Origin: JBEKIK01 sp963838495
GTDB lineage: Bacteria > Planctomycetota > Planctomycetia > Pirellulales > Thermoguttaceae
Direction of reading: 5' to 3'
Length of the DNA: 64,000 nt
Assembly (NCBI GenBank): GCA_963838495.1
Contig: CAWIRC010000001.1
Span: 1,612,001 to 1,676,000, forward strand
The translations under genes and the position numbers were made by a program. The notes beneath the pieces were generated by a model. The model made no database searches. It was given only the letters and a program-made list of their open reading frames with translations, and was not told the DNA's origin. Shown here in pieces: positions 8,936-17,438 of the stretch (the first letter of the stretch is position 1; each line of letters begins with the position of its first letter).

Positions 8936-9560
8936 CTACCGCAGAGGGCGCAGAAGATCGCAGAGAAATATTAAATGGGATTCATTGAATATATTCGTGA
9001 GTATGTTATTATTCCTGTAAATATTATGTTTTAATCCTCATCGTCATCAGATGGTTGGGAATATAGAATGGAACTTAATTTTATCAGCGGTCAGATTATC
9101 GATGCGGCAATGAAAGTGCATTCGGCACTTGGACCTGGACTTTTGGAGTCGGCGTATGAATCGTGTTTGCTATTTGAATTACATAAACGAGGACTAAAGG
9201 CAAATCAGCAGGTCGAGTTTCCGGTTATCTATGAAAAGGTGAAAATTGATGTCGGCTACAGGATTGATATATTGGTTGAAGACGCGGTGATAGTGGAAGT
9301 AAAATCTGTTGCAGAATTATGTCCTATACATGAGGCACAATTACTTTCATATCTTAAACTAAACAATAAGAAACTCGGATTGCTGATAAATTTTAACACT
9401 GTTCACCTTAAAGATGGAATCGTAAGAATGGTTAATAGACTCTAATCCACCAAAGAGGACGCGGATAAAGTTAGGAATAACAGTACCAATTTTGCGGAAA
9501 ACGCTATGGCAATGAATTCTCATTAATACTCTGCATTCCTCTGCGTCCTCTGCGGTGATT
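8936..9560. mobile_element. inverted-repeat-flanked unit carrying a GxxExxY gene
   Basis: ACCGCAGAGGGCGCAGAAG (from 8938) followed by CGCAGAGA and ATTAA is matched in reverse complement at 9523-9558 by ACCGCAGAGGACGCAGAGG, then TGCAGAGTATTAA. The two arms, about 35 bp each, bracket the GxxExxY gene and nothing else. A third, partial copy (CCAAAGAGGACGCGGATAAAG) lies directly after the stop at 9449-9470. This arrangement suggests a small non-autonomous or uncharacterised mobile cassette; no transposase is present and no target duplication was found. Confidence 0.5.
9068..9445 (+). CDS. GxxExxY family protein (PD-(D/E)XK nuclease-like)
   Basis: 125 residues, the typical length of the GxxExxY family (TIGR04256 type). 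The name motif is visible as GLLESAY (residues 20-26), and the core YRIDILVEDAVIVEVKS has the D...ExK pattern of PD-(D/E)XK nucleases. C-terminal AQLLSYLKLNNKKLGLLINF is also family-typical. Function is not established. Composition is more AT-rich than the neighbouring genes, and the gene lies alone between inverted repeats, which suggests acquisition. Confidence 0.85.
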   Translation: MELNFISGQIIDAAMKVHSALGPGLLESAYESCLLFELHKRGLKANQQVEFPVIYEKVKIDVGYRIDILVEDAVIVEVKSVAELCPIHEAQLLSYLKLNNKKLGLLINFNTVHLKDGIVRMVNRL

Positions 9561-9601
9561 TTATTTTTTTATTTTGTAATAGGATTTATTTGGGGATAAA
9601 T

Positions 9602-10519
9602 ATGTTCGTAGTTTTGTATCACCTCTGTTTACTTGCCGCATGCGCCGAAGCTGTAGCGGGGGCGCCGGCCGTTGAAACCAACCCGATGTTTTCTGAACTG
9701 TTGGACAAAGGCGTGATGATGTCCGACGGCAAGGCATACAAGTTGCCCGCCCCATCCATGGCCGACGCCTTGGACGCCGACAGCCAAAAGGCGGCAATGG
9801 AAAAAATCTCGGGCGGACGCTATCCCTTTGACGACCTGGTGCAGAAAAAAACCTCCGCACCGGTGATGATCAGGATTCGCACGCTCAAGACTGCCGAAGG
9901 CCAGTCGGCCACCATCCGGGCGATCGACGTGTGGTTTGTCGCTCACGGTAAATGGGACACTTTGAACTCAAAGGATTTTCAGGACAGCCTGGCCAAGAGT
10001 AAAGACACCGAGGGTGAAAATCGCACCGTTTCCAAGTCGGGCATAGTGACCGACGAGGAAATGCAGAAGCGAAATTTGAAACTGGAAACGCCCGACGGGC
10101 AGGAAGCGAAATTCCTGTACTCTACGTTCGAGCTCTTCGACCAGGTGGAAGTGAGCGCCACCCGCTACGTGGTGGTTACCCGCGACAAGGACGATTTTTT
10201 GGCCGCCGCCCGGGTTGACGGCCGTTTTGACAAAGACGCCGAATATCCCAACCAGTGGCGTCCGATCTTGCGCGACGCCGCCGCCAACATCAGCCTTGGC
10301 CCGCCACAGCCGTATTCCGGGGCAGGCGCGTACGTCAAAATCACCCGGCTCGTCCAGCCCGCCGACGCGATTTTCGTGGAAGGCCACATGGTCTTCGAGG
10401 AGCCCTACGGCTGGTTCGAGGGCGGCAACGAGCTACGTTCGAAGGCCCCGGCCATGATCCAGCAAAGGGCCAAAACATTCCGCAGCAAACTCGCCATCGC
10501 CAGCGCAAAGCAGCAGTGA
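9602..10519 (+). CDS. hypothetical secreted protein
   Basis: 305 residues. The ATG at 9602 gives a short hydrophobic N-terminus (MFVVLYHLCLLAACAEAVAG) that could be a signal peptide; LAAC resembles a lipobox but there is no basic N-region. A TTG four codons upstream is less likely. The rest is a soluble mixed domain with no motif I recognise (for example WFVAHGKWDTL and YVVVTRDKDDFLAAARVDGR). Coding quality is good and base composition matches the chromosome. I cannot assign a function. Confidence 0.7.
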   Translation: MFVVLYHLCLLAACAEAVAGAPAVETNPMFSELLDKGVMMSDGKAYKLPAPSMADALDADSQKAAMEKISGGRYPFDDLVQKKTSAPVMIRIRTLKTAEGQSATIRAIDVWFVAHGKWDTLNSKDFQDSLAKSKDTEGENRTVSKSGIVTDEEMQKRNLKLETPDGQEAKFLYSTFELFDQVEVSATRYVVVTRDKDDFLAAARVDGRFDKDAEYPNQWRPILRDAAANISLGPPQPYSGAGAYVKITRLVQPADAIFVEGHMVFEEPYGWFEGGNELRSKAPAMIQQRAKTFRSKLAIASAKQQ

Positions 10520-10615
10520 ATTTGATTATAGCGAAATACCCCATTCGCTCGGATAATTCATGAATCTAATGTTCCGCACCACGTGCCGGGATTCCCGAAC
10601 CATGAATAATCTGGG

Positions 10616-11639
10616 TCATGGATCTAGATGAAACAGCCGGTCGTTGCGGCACCCGTTTTTTTTGTGGACGGTCATATCAATATCGAAATCCAGGGAATCG
10701 ACTGAACCGTCGCAAAAGGCCATGTTGAAGGTATAGGGGTGGTTGCTGCCGAAAGGCGTGGAAATAACGCTGCTTACTCCGCGCTGGTCTCTTAAGGGCG
10801 GATTATCCGTCCATCCGACAAGATCGTAATCGTCTGCGCCCAGGAAAGGATGGTCGTCGGAGAAATCGATACCGGTGAAGTATTGGTCGGGATTAAGATT
10901 CTTTTCGCCCACCAGATAGGTGTGCGATGTTCCGTCGGCAATATCCGCGTTTGTGACGACGCTGTGCTGGTAGCAAATGCCGTTATTATTTCGGGCATTT
11001 AAGGCATTTCCATCGGACTGGAAATAGCCGGTTGGGCCGAAGCTGTCTCCGTCCGCCCAACTGGCCGGGCCCATCACCCATTGGTGCATTTCCGAGCCGC
11101 CGTTGGCTTTGTAGTCGGCATGGAACCACGCCGCTTGTGGATCGACGTCATAAGCCTTGGCGGCGTTGACCATGGAATCGTAAGTAGGGTTTACCGGATT
11201 GAGCGGCGCAGCGCGGCGGCTGGGGCAATTAAAGCCCGGCATAGTCTGCATGAGCATCAAGGCCGAGAGCCTTTTTCTTGGCCATGTCAGCGACTTTGGG
11301 CGAATCGTGAAGGTTGTTTTGTTCCAAGTAAGGGAGGATATTATAGAAAAATCCGCCGGGTTGCCGGCGCCCGTTGCTGCGGTCGGGATCTCCCACCCAG
11401 TTGTATCCCCAACCGCCGGTGGGCAAATTATTGGCGGCCTGTTCATGATTCAAGGCAGCCAAGGCGATTTGTTTGAGGTTGTTGACGCATTCCATTTTCC
11501 GGCCCGCCTCGCGGGCCATTTGCACGGCCGGCAGCAGCAATGCGATTAGAATGCCTATGATTGCGATCACCACTAACACTTCCACCAGGGTAAAGGCGGA
11601 TGTTGGGGCGTGGTCCATGTGCCTGCCATTGAACTTCAT
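10616..11639 (-). CDS. DUF1559 pseudopilin with prepilin leader and H-X9-DG tail, frameshifted
   Basis: The leader MKFNGRHMDHAPTSA is followed by FTLVEVLVVIAIIGILIALL, a type IV prepilin methylation/cleavage motif and TM helix. Next come KMECVNNLKQIALAALNHE and PGGFFYNILPYLEQNNLHDS, typical of the DUF1559 family that is hugely expanded in Planctomycetota. At about 11258-11264 the frame shifts; the second frame carries LMLMQTMPGFNCPSRR, YLVGEKNL and the C-terminal HPYTFNMAFCDG, a perfect H-X9-DG motif. One surplus base in CTCTCGGCC explains the split. It is probably exported and assembled by a type II secretion/pilus-like machine; the role is unknown. Confidence 0.87.
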
Positions 11640-11829
11640 AAAAATGCTCAAAGTTCGCTTGATAATTGAGTAATACCATTCCAGGAACAGAAAAATGTAT
11701 TATAGCAGATACTTCGAAAAACCATAAAAAAATATTTGCTCTAGAAAAAAAGGGGGCACGTGCAATCTGTGCACAGCAGCGTCCTGATGGTCGCAATCGG
11801 ATGGCGTTCCACGCTGGCGGTTTTATGAT

Positions 11830-12567
11830 CTACACAGCGAACGGCGGCAGGGGCGTGCGGGTTTTTTTCCGCTCGGGCAGGCCGTCGGACTTGATGCGGC
11901 CGTCTTGCATGCGTACGATGCGCTGGGCACGGGCGGCGAGGTCGGGATCGTGGGTGATAAGCACGATCGTCACCCCGCGCTCTTTGTGCAACTGGGCGAA
12001 AAGATTGAAAACGCCCTCGGCCGAAACCGAGTCGAGATTGCCGGTGGGTTCGTCGGCCAAAAGCAGCACGGGGTCGTTGGCCAACGCCCGGGCGATGGCC
12101 ACCCGCTGCCGCTCGCCCACGGAGAGTTTCAACGGCAGATGATCTTCGCGATGGCCCATGCCCACAAGTTCTAAAAGTTCGCGGGCCTTTTTTATGCGTT
12201 TGGAAACCGAGAGCGGGCCCTCGAACATGGGAACTTGCACGTTTTCCAGGGCCGTGAGTATGGGCAGGAGGTAAAACGATTGGAAAACGAAGCCCAGTTT
12301 TTGCGAACGAAATTTATCGAGATTAGCGACCGACGATAGGGGTTGCTCTTCGAAAAAGATTTCCCCGCAAGTCGGCGCGTCCAATGCGCCAAACAGGTTG
12401 AGCAAAGTGGATTTGCCGGAGCCGCTGGGGCCCATGATGGCCACGTATTCGCCCGCACGGATGCCGAGGCTGACGTCTTCCACGGCGTGCACTTCGCCGT
12501 CGGGATAGAGCTTGGATACGTGATCGGCCCGCAATAAAGGAGGTTCGCGAATCAAGAGACTACTCAT
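11830..12567 (-). CDS. ABC transporter ATP-binding protein, LolD/MacB type
   Basis: 245 residues: Walker A GPSGSGKST, Q-loop VFQSFYLLPILTALENV, signature LSVGERQRVAIARALANDP (LSVGE in place of the common LSGGE), Walker B LLLADEPTGNLD, and switch His in VLITHDPDLAARAQRI. The stop/start overlap of 4 bp with the upstream FtsX-like permease gene marks a two-gene operon. Such pairs drive mechanotransmission-type export or lipoprotein release and do not move substrate across the inner membrane themselves. The C-terminus (SDGLPERKKTRTPLPPF) is unusual and probably disordered. Confidence 0.88.
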   Translation of the reverse strand: MSSLLIREPPLLRADHVSKLYPDGEVHAVEDVSLGIRAGEYVAIMGPSGSGKSTLLNLFGALDAPTCGEIFFEEQPLSSVANLDKFRSQKLGFVFQSFYLLPILTALENVQVPMFEGPLSVSKRIKKARELLELVGMGHREDHLPLKLSVGERQRVAIARALANDPVLLLADEPTGNLDSVSAEGVFNLFAQLHKERGVTIVLITHDPDLAARAQRIVRMQDGRIKSDGLPERKKTRTPLPPFAV

Positions 12568-13685
12568 GGCGCAGGGCCTCCGTGGGCAGGAGTTGCGCCG
12601 CGGTATGCCGGGTAGGCGGCGCCCAAGAGCCCTACTCCCAGTGCGATCAGAAATCCTTCCATGATTACGCTTAGTGGCAAACTTCCCTCGACCACGCCGG
12701 CCGCGGCCGGAAACATGCTTAACACCTTGGCCAGAACCATGGCCCCCACAGTTCCCACGACGCCGCCCAACAGGCTGAGGATAACCGACTCCATGAGGAT
12801 CATTTTGACCACCCGCCAGCGCCCCCAGCCGATGGCCCGGAGGACGCCGATTTCCTTGGTCCGCTCGAATACCGACATGATCATGGTGTTGAGCATGCCG
12901 ATGGAACCGATGAACAGTGCCACGGTCGAAGTGACCCAGGCCATGGCGCGGATGAATTGGATTTCGCTGGTCGAATCGACGAGCTGCTGTGTGGTTTTAA
13001 CGTCCAAATTTTTCGCCAGGCCGGAAATTTGTTTCGCCACCCGATCGACCGCTTCCGGCAAACGATCCTCTAAAGTGATGGAAAAGCCGGTGACCAGTCC
13101 TTTGCGGCCCATAAATTTTTGCAATTTTTCCAGGGACATGATCATCATGCCGTCCTCGTATGTGGTACCCGCTTCAAAAATGCCCACGACCTGGAATTCC
13201 TGGTCGTCGAGAATGGTAACGTTTTCGCCGACTTTTTTGTTCAACGTGGCCGCCAATCTCAGGCCCAGCATTACCTGATTGTCGTCTTCGTCTCGGATTT
13301 TTCGTCCGGCGACGATTCTCCAATTATTAAAAAGCGGCGAATTCGAGCGCAAACCCTGGAGCAACAAGCCGATGGGCTTAAGTTCGTCCATGTCGACCCA
13401 ATCCAGCAGCCCGGAAGTCACCGACTTCACGTTCGACAAGGCGGCGATCCTATCGCCCAACGCCTCGGGCAAGGCGCTGAGAAGTTTTTGTTTCTCGCTG
13501 GACTGCTGCACCACCAGATCGACCTTTTGCTTTTCGTAAATCTTCAGAAAAGACTGCACAAAGCCAAGAGCGATGCCCACCAGCGCTACCACCGCGCCCA
13601 CGGCGACTGCCACGCCGATCACCGTGAGACTGGATCGCACGCGCCGTCGAACAATGTTTTTAACTACAAATGTGGAAAAACGCAT
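12564..13685 (-). CDS. FtsX/MacB-like ABC permease
   Basis: 373 residues. An N-terminal TM (SSLTVIGVAVAVGAVVALVG) after the cytosolic MRFSTFVVKNIVRRRVRS is followed by a MacB-like periplasmic domain of about 200 residues (MLGLRLAATLNKKVGENVTI). Three C-terminal TMs follow, the first around TVALFIGSIGMLNTMIMSVF with the FtsX signature ERTKEIGVLRAIGWGRWRV. It forms a complex with the ATPase whose start it overlaps. The final residues (YRGATPAHGGPAP) read into the ATPase start region. Substrate is unknown. Confidence 0.86.
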   Translation of the reverse strand: MRFSTFVVKNIVRRRVRSSLTVIGVAVAVGAVVALVGIALGFVQSFLKIYEKQKVDLVVQQSSEKQKLLSALPEALGDRIAALSNVKSVTSGLLDWVDMDELKPIGLLLQGLRSNSPLFNNWRIVAGRKIRDEDDNQVMLGLRLAATLNKKVGENVTILDDQEFQVVGIFEAGTTYEDGMMIMSLEKLQKFMGRKGLVTGFSITLEDRLPEAVDRVAKQISGLAKNLDVKTTQQLVDSTSEIQFIRAMAWVTSTVALFIGSIGMLNTMIMSVFERTKEIGVLRAIGWGRWRVVKMILMESVILSLLGGVVGTVGAMVLAKVLSMFPAAAGVVEGSLPLSVIMEGFLIALGVGLLGAAYPAYRGATPAHGGPAP

Positions 13686-14012
13686 GGCAAATTGGCGGCA
13701 GAATAATGCAATTTAGGCCTATAGGCCGTAAGGGGGATAGCTTGTGATTATAACGGCGCCATGCGAAATTACGGGATACTGGATTTGCAACGGCAAAAAT
13801 CGGATGGCAAACTCCTTAAACGATGTCTCCGGTTCTTTTTCTATCCTAATTGTCTGAAGTCGGTGTTCTTTGTCAACCGCTGACAGGATTAAAGTCTATA
13901 GTTTATAATATTAACCCTGTATTTTGTTCAACGAATCTACATATTTGCCCACAGAACGCTTAAAAATTAAACTGAAAAAGCCCCCCACTCCCTACGGGAA
14001 AGTATCAGTGCT
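13686..14012. other. intergenic stretch, no gene seen
   Basis: Divergent intergenic region of 327 bp between the MacB-like permease and the agmatinase gene. I see no ORF, repeat or convincing promoter pair beyond AT-rich tracts. Confidence 0.4.
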
Positions 14013-14912
14013 ATGGCAATGAATATAACGCCTACTGCAGTTGTCAAACAATTTTTAGGCATGGATTCAAGCGACAAAGCCGGCGCCGATTGCCTGATTT
14101 TACCCTTGCCCTACGAAAAGACCGTATCCTACGGCGGCGGCACGCGCAACGGCCCCCAGGCTATTCTAGACGCCAGTTTACAACTGGAATTATTTGACGA
14201 AGAGACTTTAGTCGACTTCAAAAAATCGCCCAAACTTCATACCTTGCCTGCCTTGTTGGACAACGGTATCGAAACGGTTCGGGATTATTTAAAAGCAATT
14301 GAAAAATATGTTGCCGCATTGCCCGATAAGTTCATTCTTGGCCTGGGAGGAGAGCACATTGTTACCTACGGCCTGGTAAAGGGTTTGGCGGGCGATCCGG
14401 CCGGAATAACCGTAGTACAAATCGACGCCCATGCCGACCTAGCCGACGAGCTAAACGGTCTGAAATGGTCGCACGGCACCGTGATGCGGCGGTTGTGGGA
14501 AGAGGGTTGCCGGTTGGTCGAGATCGGCATTCGCAGCCTAAGCAGATCGGAATACGAGTTGGTAGAAGCGGGCGAAAGGATCACTATTTACTTCGCTCAT
14601 CGCTTGGAAGAACAATGGTCGGAAGTGATGCAAACTTTGCACGATCTGAAGGGCCCCGTGTATTTGACCATCGACGTGGACGGCCTCGATCCATCGATCA
14701 TCCCCAGCACCGGCACTCCGCAGCCCGGCGGTTTGCGCTGGAGGGAGGCCATGAAAGTGATTCGCGCGGTTGCCGAGACGCCGGCGATCCGTTGGCTTGG
14801 GGCCGACGTGGTGGAATTCGTGCCCTCGCCGCATCCGCCCGGCTGCGATCCGGCTGCCGCCCGGTTGGCGCAGAAAGTGCTGGCATGGCGACGCCGGGGC
14901 CAACGTGAATAA
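14013..14912 (+). CDS. speB: agmatinase / ureohydrolase family
   Basis: 299 residues with all manganese-site motifs of the arginase/agmatinase fold: GGEHIVTYG (about 112-120), DAHADLAD (about 138-145) and DVDGLDPSIIPSTGTPQPGG (about 224-243), plus SHGTVMRR. The N-terminal PYEKTVSYGGGTRNGP is typical of agmatinase, which cleaves agmatine to putrescine and urea. The gene is monocistronic by position and its 3' end faces the cold-shock gene across a long hairpin. Family assignment is firm; agmatine specificity is inferred from similarity to SpeB-like members. Confidence 0.85.
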   Translation: MAMNITPTAVVKQFLGMDSSDKAGADCLILPLPYEKTVSYGGGTRNGPQAILDASLQLELFDEETLVDFKKSPKLHTLPALLDNGIETVRDYLKAIEKYVAALPDKFILGLGGEHIVTYGLVKGLAGDPAGITVVQIDAHADLADELNGLKWSHGTVMRRLWEEGCRLVEIGIRSLSRSEYELVEAGERITIYFAHRLEEQWSEVMQTLHDLKGPVYLTIDVDGLDPSIIPSTGTPQPGGLRWREAMKVIRAVAETPAIRWLGADVVEFVPSPHPPGCDPAAARLAQKVLAWRRRGQRE

Positions 14913-14949
14913 TCGGCTTAAAAAGCGGCTTGAAATAAAAACTAATAGT

Positions 14950-14995
14950 ATCCCCTTTCCGGAAACCAACCGAAGGTTGTATGGGAAAGGGGAAT
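14950..14995. terminator. hairpin between convergent speB and cold-shock genes
   Basis: ATCCCCTTTCC and GGAAAGGGGA form an 11-bp stem, with an inner AACCAACC/GGTTGT pair in the loop. It lies exactly between the two convergent stop codons and ends in AATCTTCTT, so a bidirectional terminator role is likely. Confidence 0.5.
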
Positions 14996-14999
14996 CTTC

Positions 15000-15215
15000 T
15001 TAGGCCGGTTTTACAGACGCGGCGCGGGGACCTTTGTCGCGGCCGCGCGCGTCCGGACCGTTGATCAGCTCGTACGAAACTGCTTGCCCTTCTTGCAATT
15101 CGTCGAATTTTTGATCGACCACCGATGAATGATGAAAAAACACGTCGCCTTCGCCTCCCGATATGAACCCAAAGCCACGATCGGTGACGATTTTCTTGAT
15201 TGTACCTTGCGGCAT
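15000..15215 (-). CDS. cold-shock domain protein
   Basis: 71 residues from ATG 15215: MPQGTIKKIVTDRGFGFISG with RNP1-like GFGFI and RNP2-like DVFFHHSSV, then ELQEGQAVSYEL. This is a single OB-fold CspA-type RNA chaperone. An upstream in-frame start would add MRLRGVVA, which is not family-like. It matches the usual CspA length and lies downstream of a small secreted-protein gene on the same strand, from which it is separated by a terminator. Confidence 0.9.
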   Translation of the reverse strand: MPQGTIKKIVTDRGFGFISGGEGDVFFHHSSVVDQKFDELQEGQAVSYELINGPDARGRDKGPRAASVKPA

Positions 15216-15273
15216 CGCAACCACTCCTCTTAAACGCAAACCACCCGGGCGAACGGCGAAAGCCCTCGCACAG

Positions 15274-15308
15274 CAAAAATAAAAAAACCGCGGAAAATCT
15301 CCGCGGTC
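15274..15308 (-). terminator. rho-independent terminator of the gene at 15319-15783
   Basis: On the minus strand ACCGCGGA, a short loop and TCCGCGGT are followed by a T-rich tract (TTTTTTTATTTTT). It starts 11 bp after the stop codon. Confidence 0.85.
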
Positions 15309-15318
15309 TAACTCTCGA

Positions 15319-15783
15319 TTACCAGTTATTATTGGAGGCCGTCGTTTTTTTCTCAGGACCCTTGTCGCGCTCCTTGATTTTATCGTCGGCGAATTTTTGG
15401 GCGTCTTCCTGCGCCTTGAAACCTAATTTCAAGACCTTGACGACATAATCCTTCTCCTCCGGTTTCTTCAAATTCGCGTCATGATTCTTTTTATCTTTTT
15501 TATCATCGTTATATTTTTTCAAATCCGCTTTAAAGTCATCTTTTGCCTTTTTTTTGAGGTTGTTTGTTTCGGAGCTGGAAGCGACCTTGATGTCTTCGCC
15601 GATTTGAATCACGCAATAAGTTTCATTGGCCTTGGCGCCTGGGGCGGTTCTACCGTGCGCCGACGTGGGGGGTGGCTGTTGACCCGGATGTTGATACGCC
15701 AGTGCGCTTTGCGACAACGCCAGATAGACACCGAACACAACCAGAGGCGAAAAAAACCGGATTGTCTGCCATTTTTTTGTCAT
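15319..15783 (-). CDS. hypothetical secreted Lys/Asp-rich protein
   Basis: 154 residues. A signal peptide (about residues 1-29, FFSPLVVFGVYLALSQSALA) leads to a proline-rich segment, a short beta-like segment (NETYCVIQIGEDIKVAS), then a highly charged stretch (KKKAKDDFKADLKKYNDDKK) and a C-terminal part (VVKVLKLGFKAQEDAQKFAD). It resembles small envelope proteins annotated only as hypothetical in Planctomycetota. A good terminator follows. No function can be assigned. Confidence 0.72.
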   Translation of the reverse strand: MTKKWQTIRFFSPLVVFGVYLALSQSALAYQHPGQQPPPTSAHGRTAPGAKANETYCVIQIGEDIKVASSSETNNLKKKAKDDFKADLKKYNDDKKDKKNHDANLKKPEEKDYVVKVLKLGFKAQEDAQKFADDKIKERDKGPEKKTTASNNNW

Positions 15784-16149
15784 GGTCTAATCCCCTTCCT
15801 GTTCCCTTTTCCCGCCGGTAGATCCAGTTTCAGTTTGCCCAGCCCATTTTATAAAAAAAGCCTTACACAGTTATATTATACTAACATCTATGGCCATAAA
15901 CCACAAGATAGCCGAAAAATAACCTGATCTCAGCCATATCCTTAATACCACCCTCACCTTATCCCTCTCGCAGAGGTAGGGGTGATTTTTGGCTCGGATC
16001 ATTAGAATGCCATACCCACGCAATCGCGGACATATCGATAGTGCATGTGCAAAAAAAACGCGGCTTTCTATGCATGCACGGACACGGCGCCCGATTTTCA
16101 GAATTCCCGCAACCGCAACAAGCTGGTTTTTATGCGCATGCAGGTTTTT
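15784..16149. other. intergenic stretch with a degenerate CCCTCACC repeat
   Basis: 366 bp without a gene. CCACCCTCACCTTATCCCTC and a GAGGTAGGGG arm at 15948-15983 form a decayed copy of the CTCTCCC repeat family. Nothing else was recognised. Confidence 0.45.
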
Positions 16150-17409
16150 CTAGCGCGATTCGCGAAAGGCCTCATACAGGGCCAGCAAATTTTCCGTTGG
16201 CACGCCGGATTGAACATTGTGCACGGTGGTAAAAACAAAACCCCCGCCTCGCCCGAAGATTTCCATCCGCCGGCGAACTTCACTGCGGATTTCCCCGGGC
16301 GTGCCAAAAGGCAATGTCCGCTGGGTGTCAATGCCCCCGCCCCAAAATGTTATCTTGTCCCCGAATTTCTCTTTTAAAACTTCCGCATTCATGCCCGCAG
16401 CCGAACACTGAACAGGATTGAAAATATCGAAGCCCGCATCGACCATGTCGGGCATCAAGGCGATGATCGAGCCGCAGGAGTGAATAAACGTCTTCCAGGG
16501 CGTGTGCTGGTGGATCCAATCGTTCAGGCGGCGGTGGAAGGGCTGATACAAACTGCGGTAGGCCTTTGGTCCGATAAATGGTCCGTTTTGCGTGCCAAAA
16601 TCGGTGCCGGTCATGAACGCCACCGTTATCCGGTCGCCCACCGCATCGTAAAACTTCGCCAGGTTTTTCAGGGCGATTTCGCACTGCCGCTCGAAGATTT
16701 TATATACGTAATCGAATCGGGTCACGGTGCTTACGTACCACTCTTCCACGTCGCGAATGCCCTTGGGATGTTTTAGCCACGGGGCTGGCACAAGGGCGAT
16801 GTCGCCGAAGGCCATGCCGCCGAAATTGGCAACTATCGCCCGGTTGCTTTCCTTGTGCAAACGTTCGGCTTCTGCGGCGAAATACTGGAGATCGGCATTG
16901 GTAACCGGCCCGTATTCCTCCAGGTTGTCCTCGACGTTCAGGTGCGCGTCGTCGATCGGGTCCTGGCGCTTGGTGGAATCGAAATAGAACCCGCCCTTGG
17001 GCATGCGTCCGCTGGGCGAGACGGTTTTATCGCCCGCCGGATACATGAGTATGTCGCCGTTGGGCTCCGGATCGGTATTGAATTTGCCGGGCACCAGGAC
17101 CGGCGTGCCGTCGAAGGTGGTCCAGGGCTTCCAGTCCTCGTTTTTAAAGCCGAACATGGTCGAGGGCCTGCCCAGGGGGATGACGTCCACGCCCAGGGCG
17201 TCGAGCAAGTCGGGGGCGATTTCGCCCAACATCTGATAGGGCTCGGTGACTTTTACCGGCGTGCCCGGCGGATCGAGTTTTAAAGCCTGGCGCAATTTAT
17301 ACACGCAGCCGACCTGCATGCCGGTGACCGTTGTAGCGCCCAGGTCGAGCGGAATGCGATCGGGCTGCCGGTGGTTTAAAGCGGCTTCAACTCTTTGTCT
17401 GGAGTTCAT
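16150..17409 (-). CDS. uroporphyrinogen decarboxylase (URO-D) domain protein, not HemE
   Basis: 419 residues beginning MNSRQRVEAALNHRQPDRIP, the standard start of URO-D-fold methyltransferase-like proteins. Conserved pieces include FAMTGTD-like VAFMTGTDFGTQNGPFIGPK, FIHSCGSIIALMPDMVDAGF, FNPVQCSAAGMNAEVLKEKF and TFWGGGIDTQRTLPFGTPGE. HemE hallmarks are absent. Relatives include corrinoid methyltransferases (MtaA/MtbA type) and many uncharacterised planctomycete proteins. It lies 30 bp before mutS in the same direction, but a functional link is unlikely. Confident on the fold, not on the reaction. Confidence 0.82.
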   Translation of the reverse strand: MNSRQRVEAALNHRQPDRIPLDLGATTVTGMQVGCVYKLRQALKLDPPGTPVKVTEPYQMLGEIAPDLLDALGVDVIPLGRPSTMFGFKNEDWKPWTTFDGTPVLVPGKFNTDPEPNGDILMYPAGDKTVSPSGRMPKGGFYFDSTKRQDPIDDAHLNVEDNLEEYGPVTNADLQYFAAEAERLHKESNRAIVANFGGMAFGDIALVPAPWLKHPKGIRDVEEWYVSTVTRFDYVYKIFERQCEIALKNLAKFYDAVGDRITVAFMTGTDFGTQNGPFIGPKAYRSLYQPFHRRLNDWIHQHTPWKTFIHSCGSIIALMPDMVDAGFDIFNPVQCSAAGMNAEVLKEKFGDKITFWGGGIDTQRTLPFGTPGEIRSEVRRRMEIFGRGGGFVFTTVHNVQSGVPTENLLALYEAFRESR

Positions 17410-17438
17410 GGTTTCACCGATGGGATAGTGTTATTTAA

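Noticed and set aside
16150..17409. HemE, uroporphyrinogen decarboxylase of heme synthesis
   Set aside because: Length and fold fit, but the N-terminal HemE substrate motifs are absent; it belongs to the wider URO-D group.
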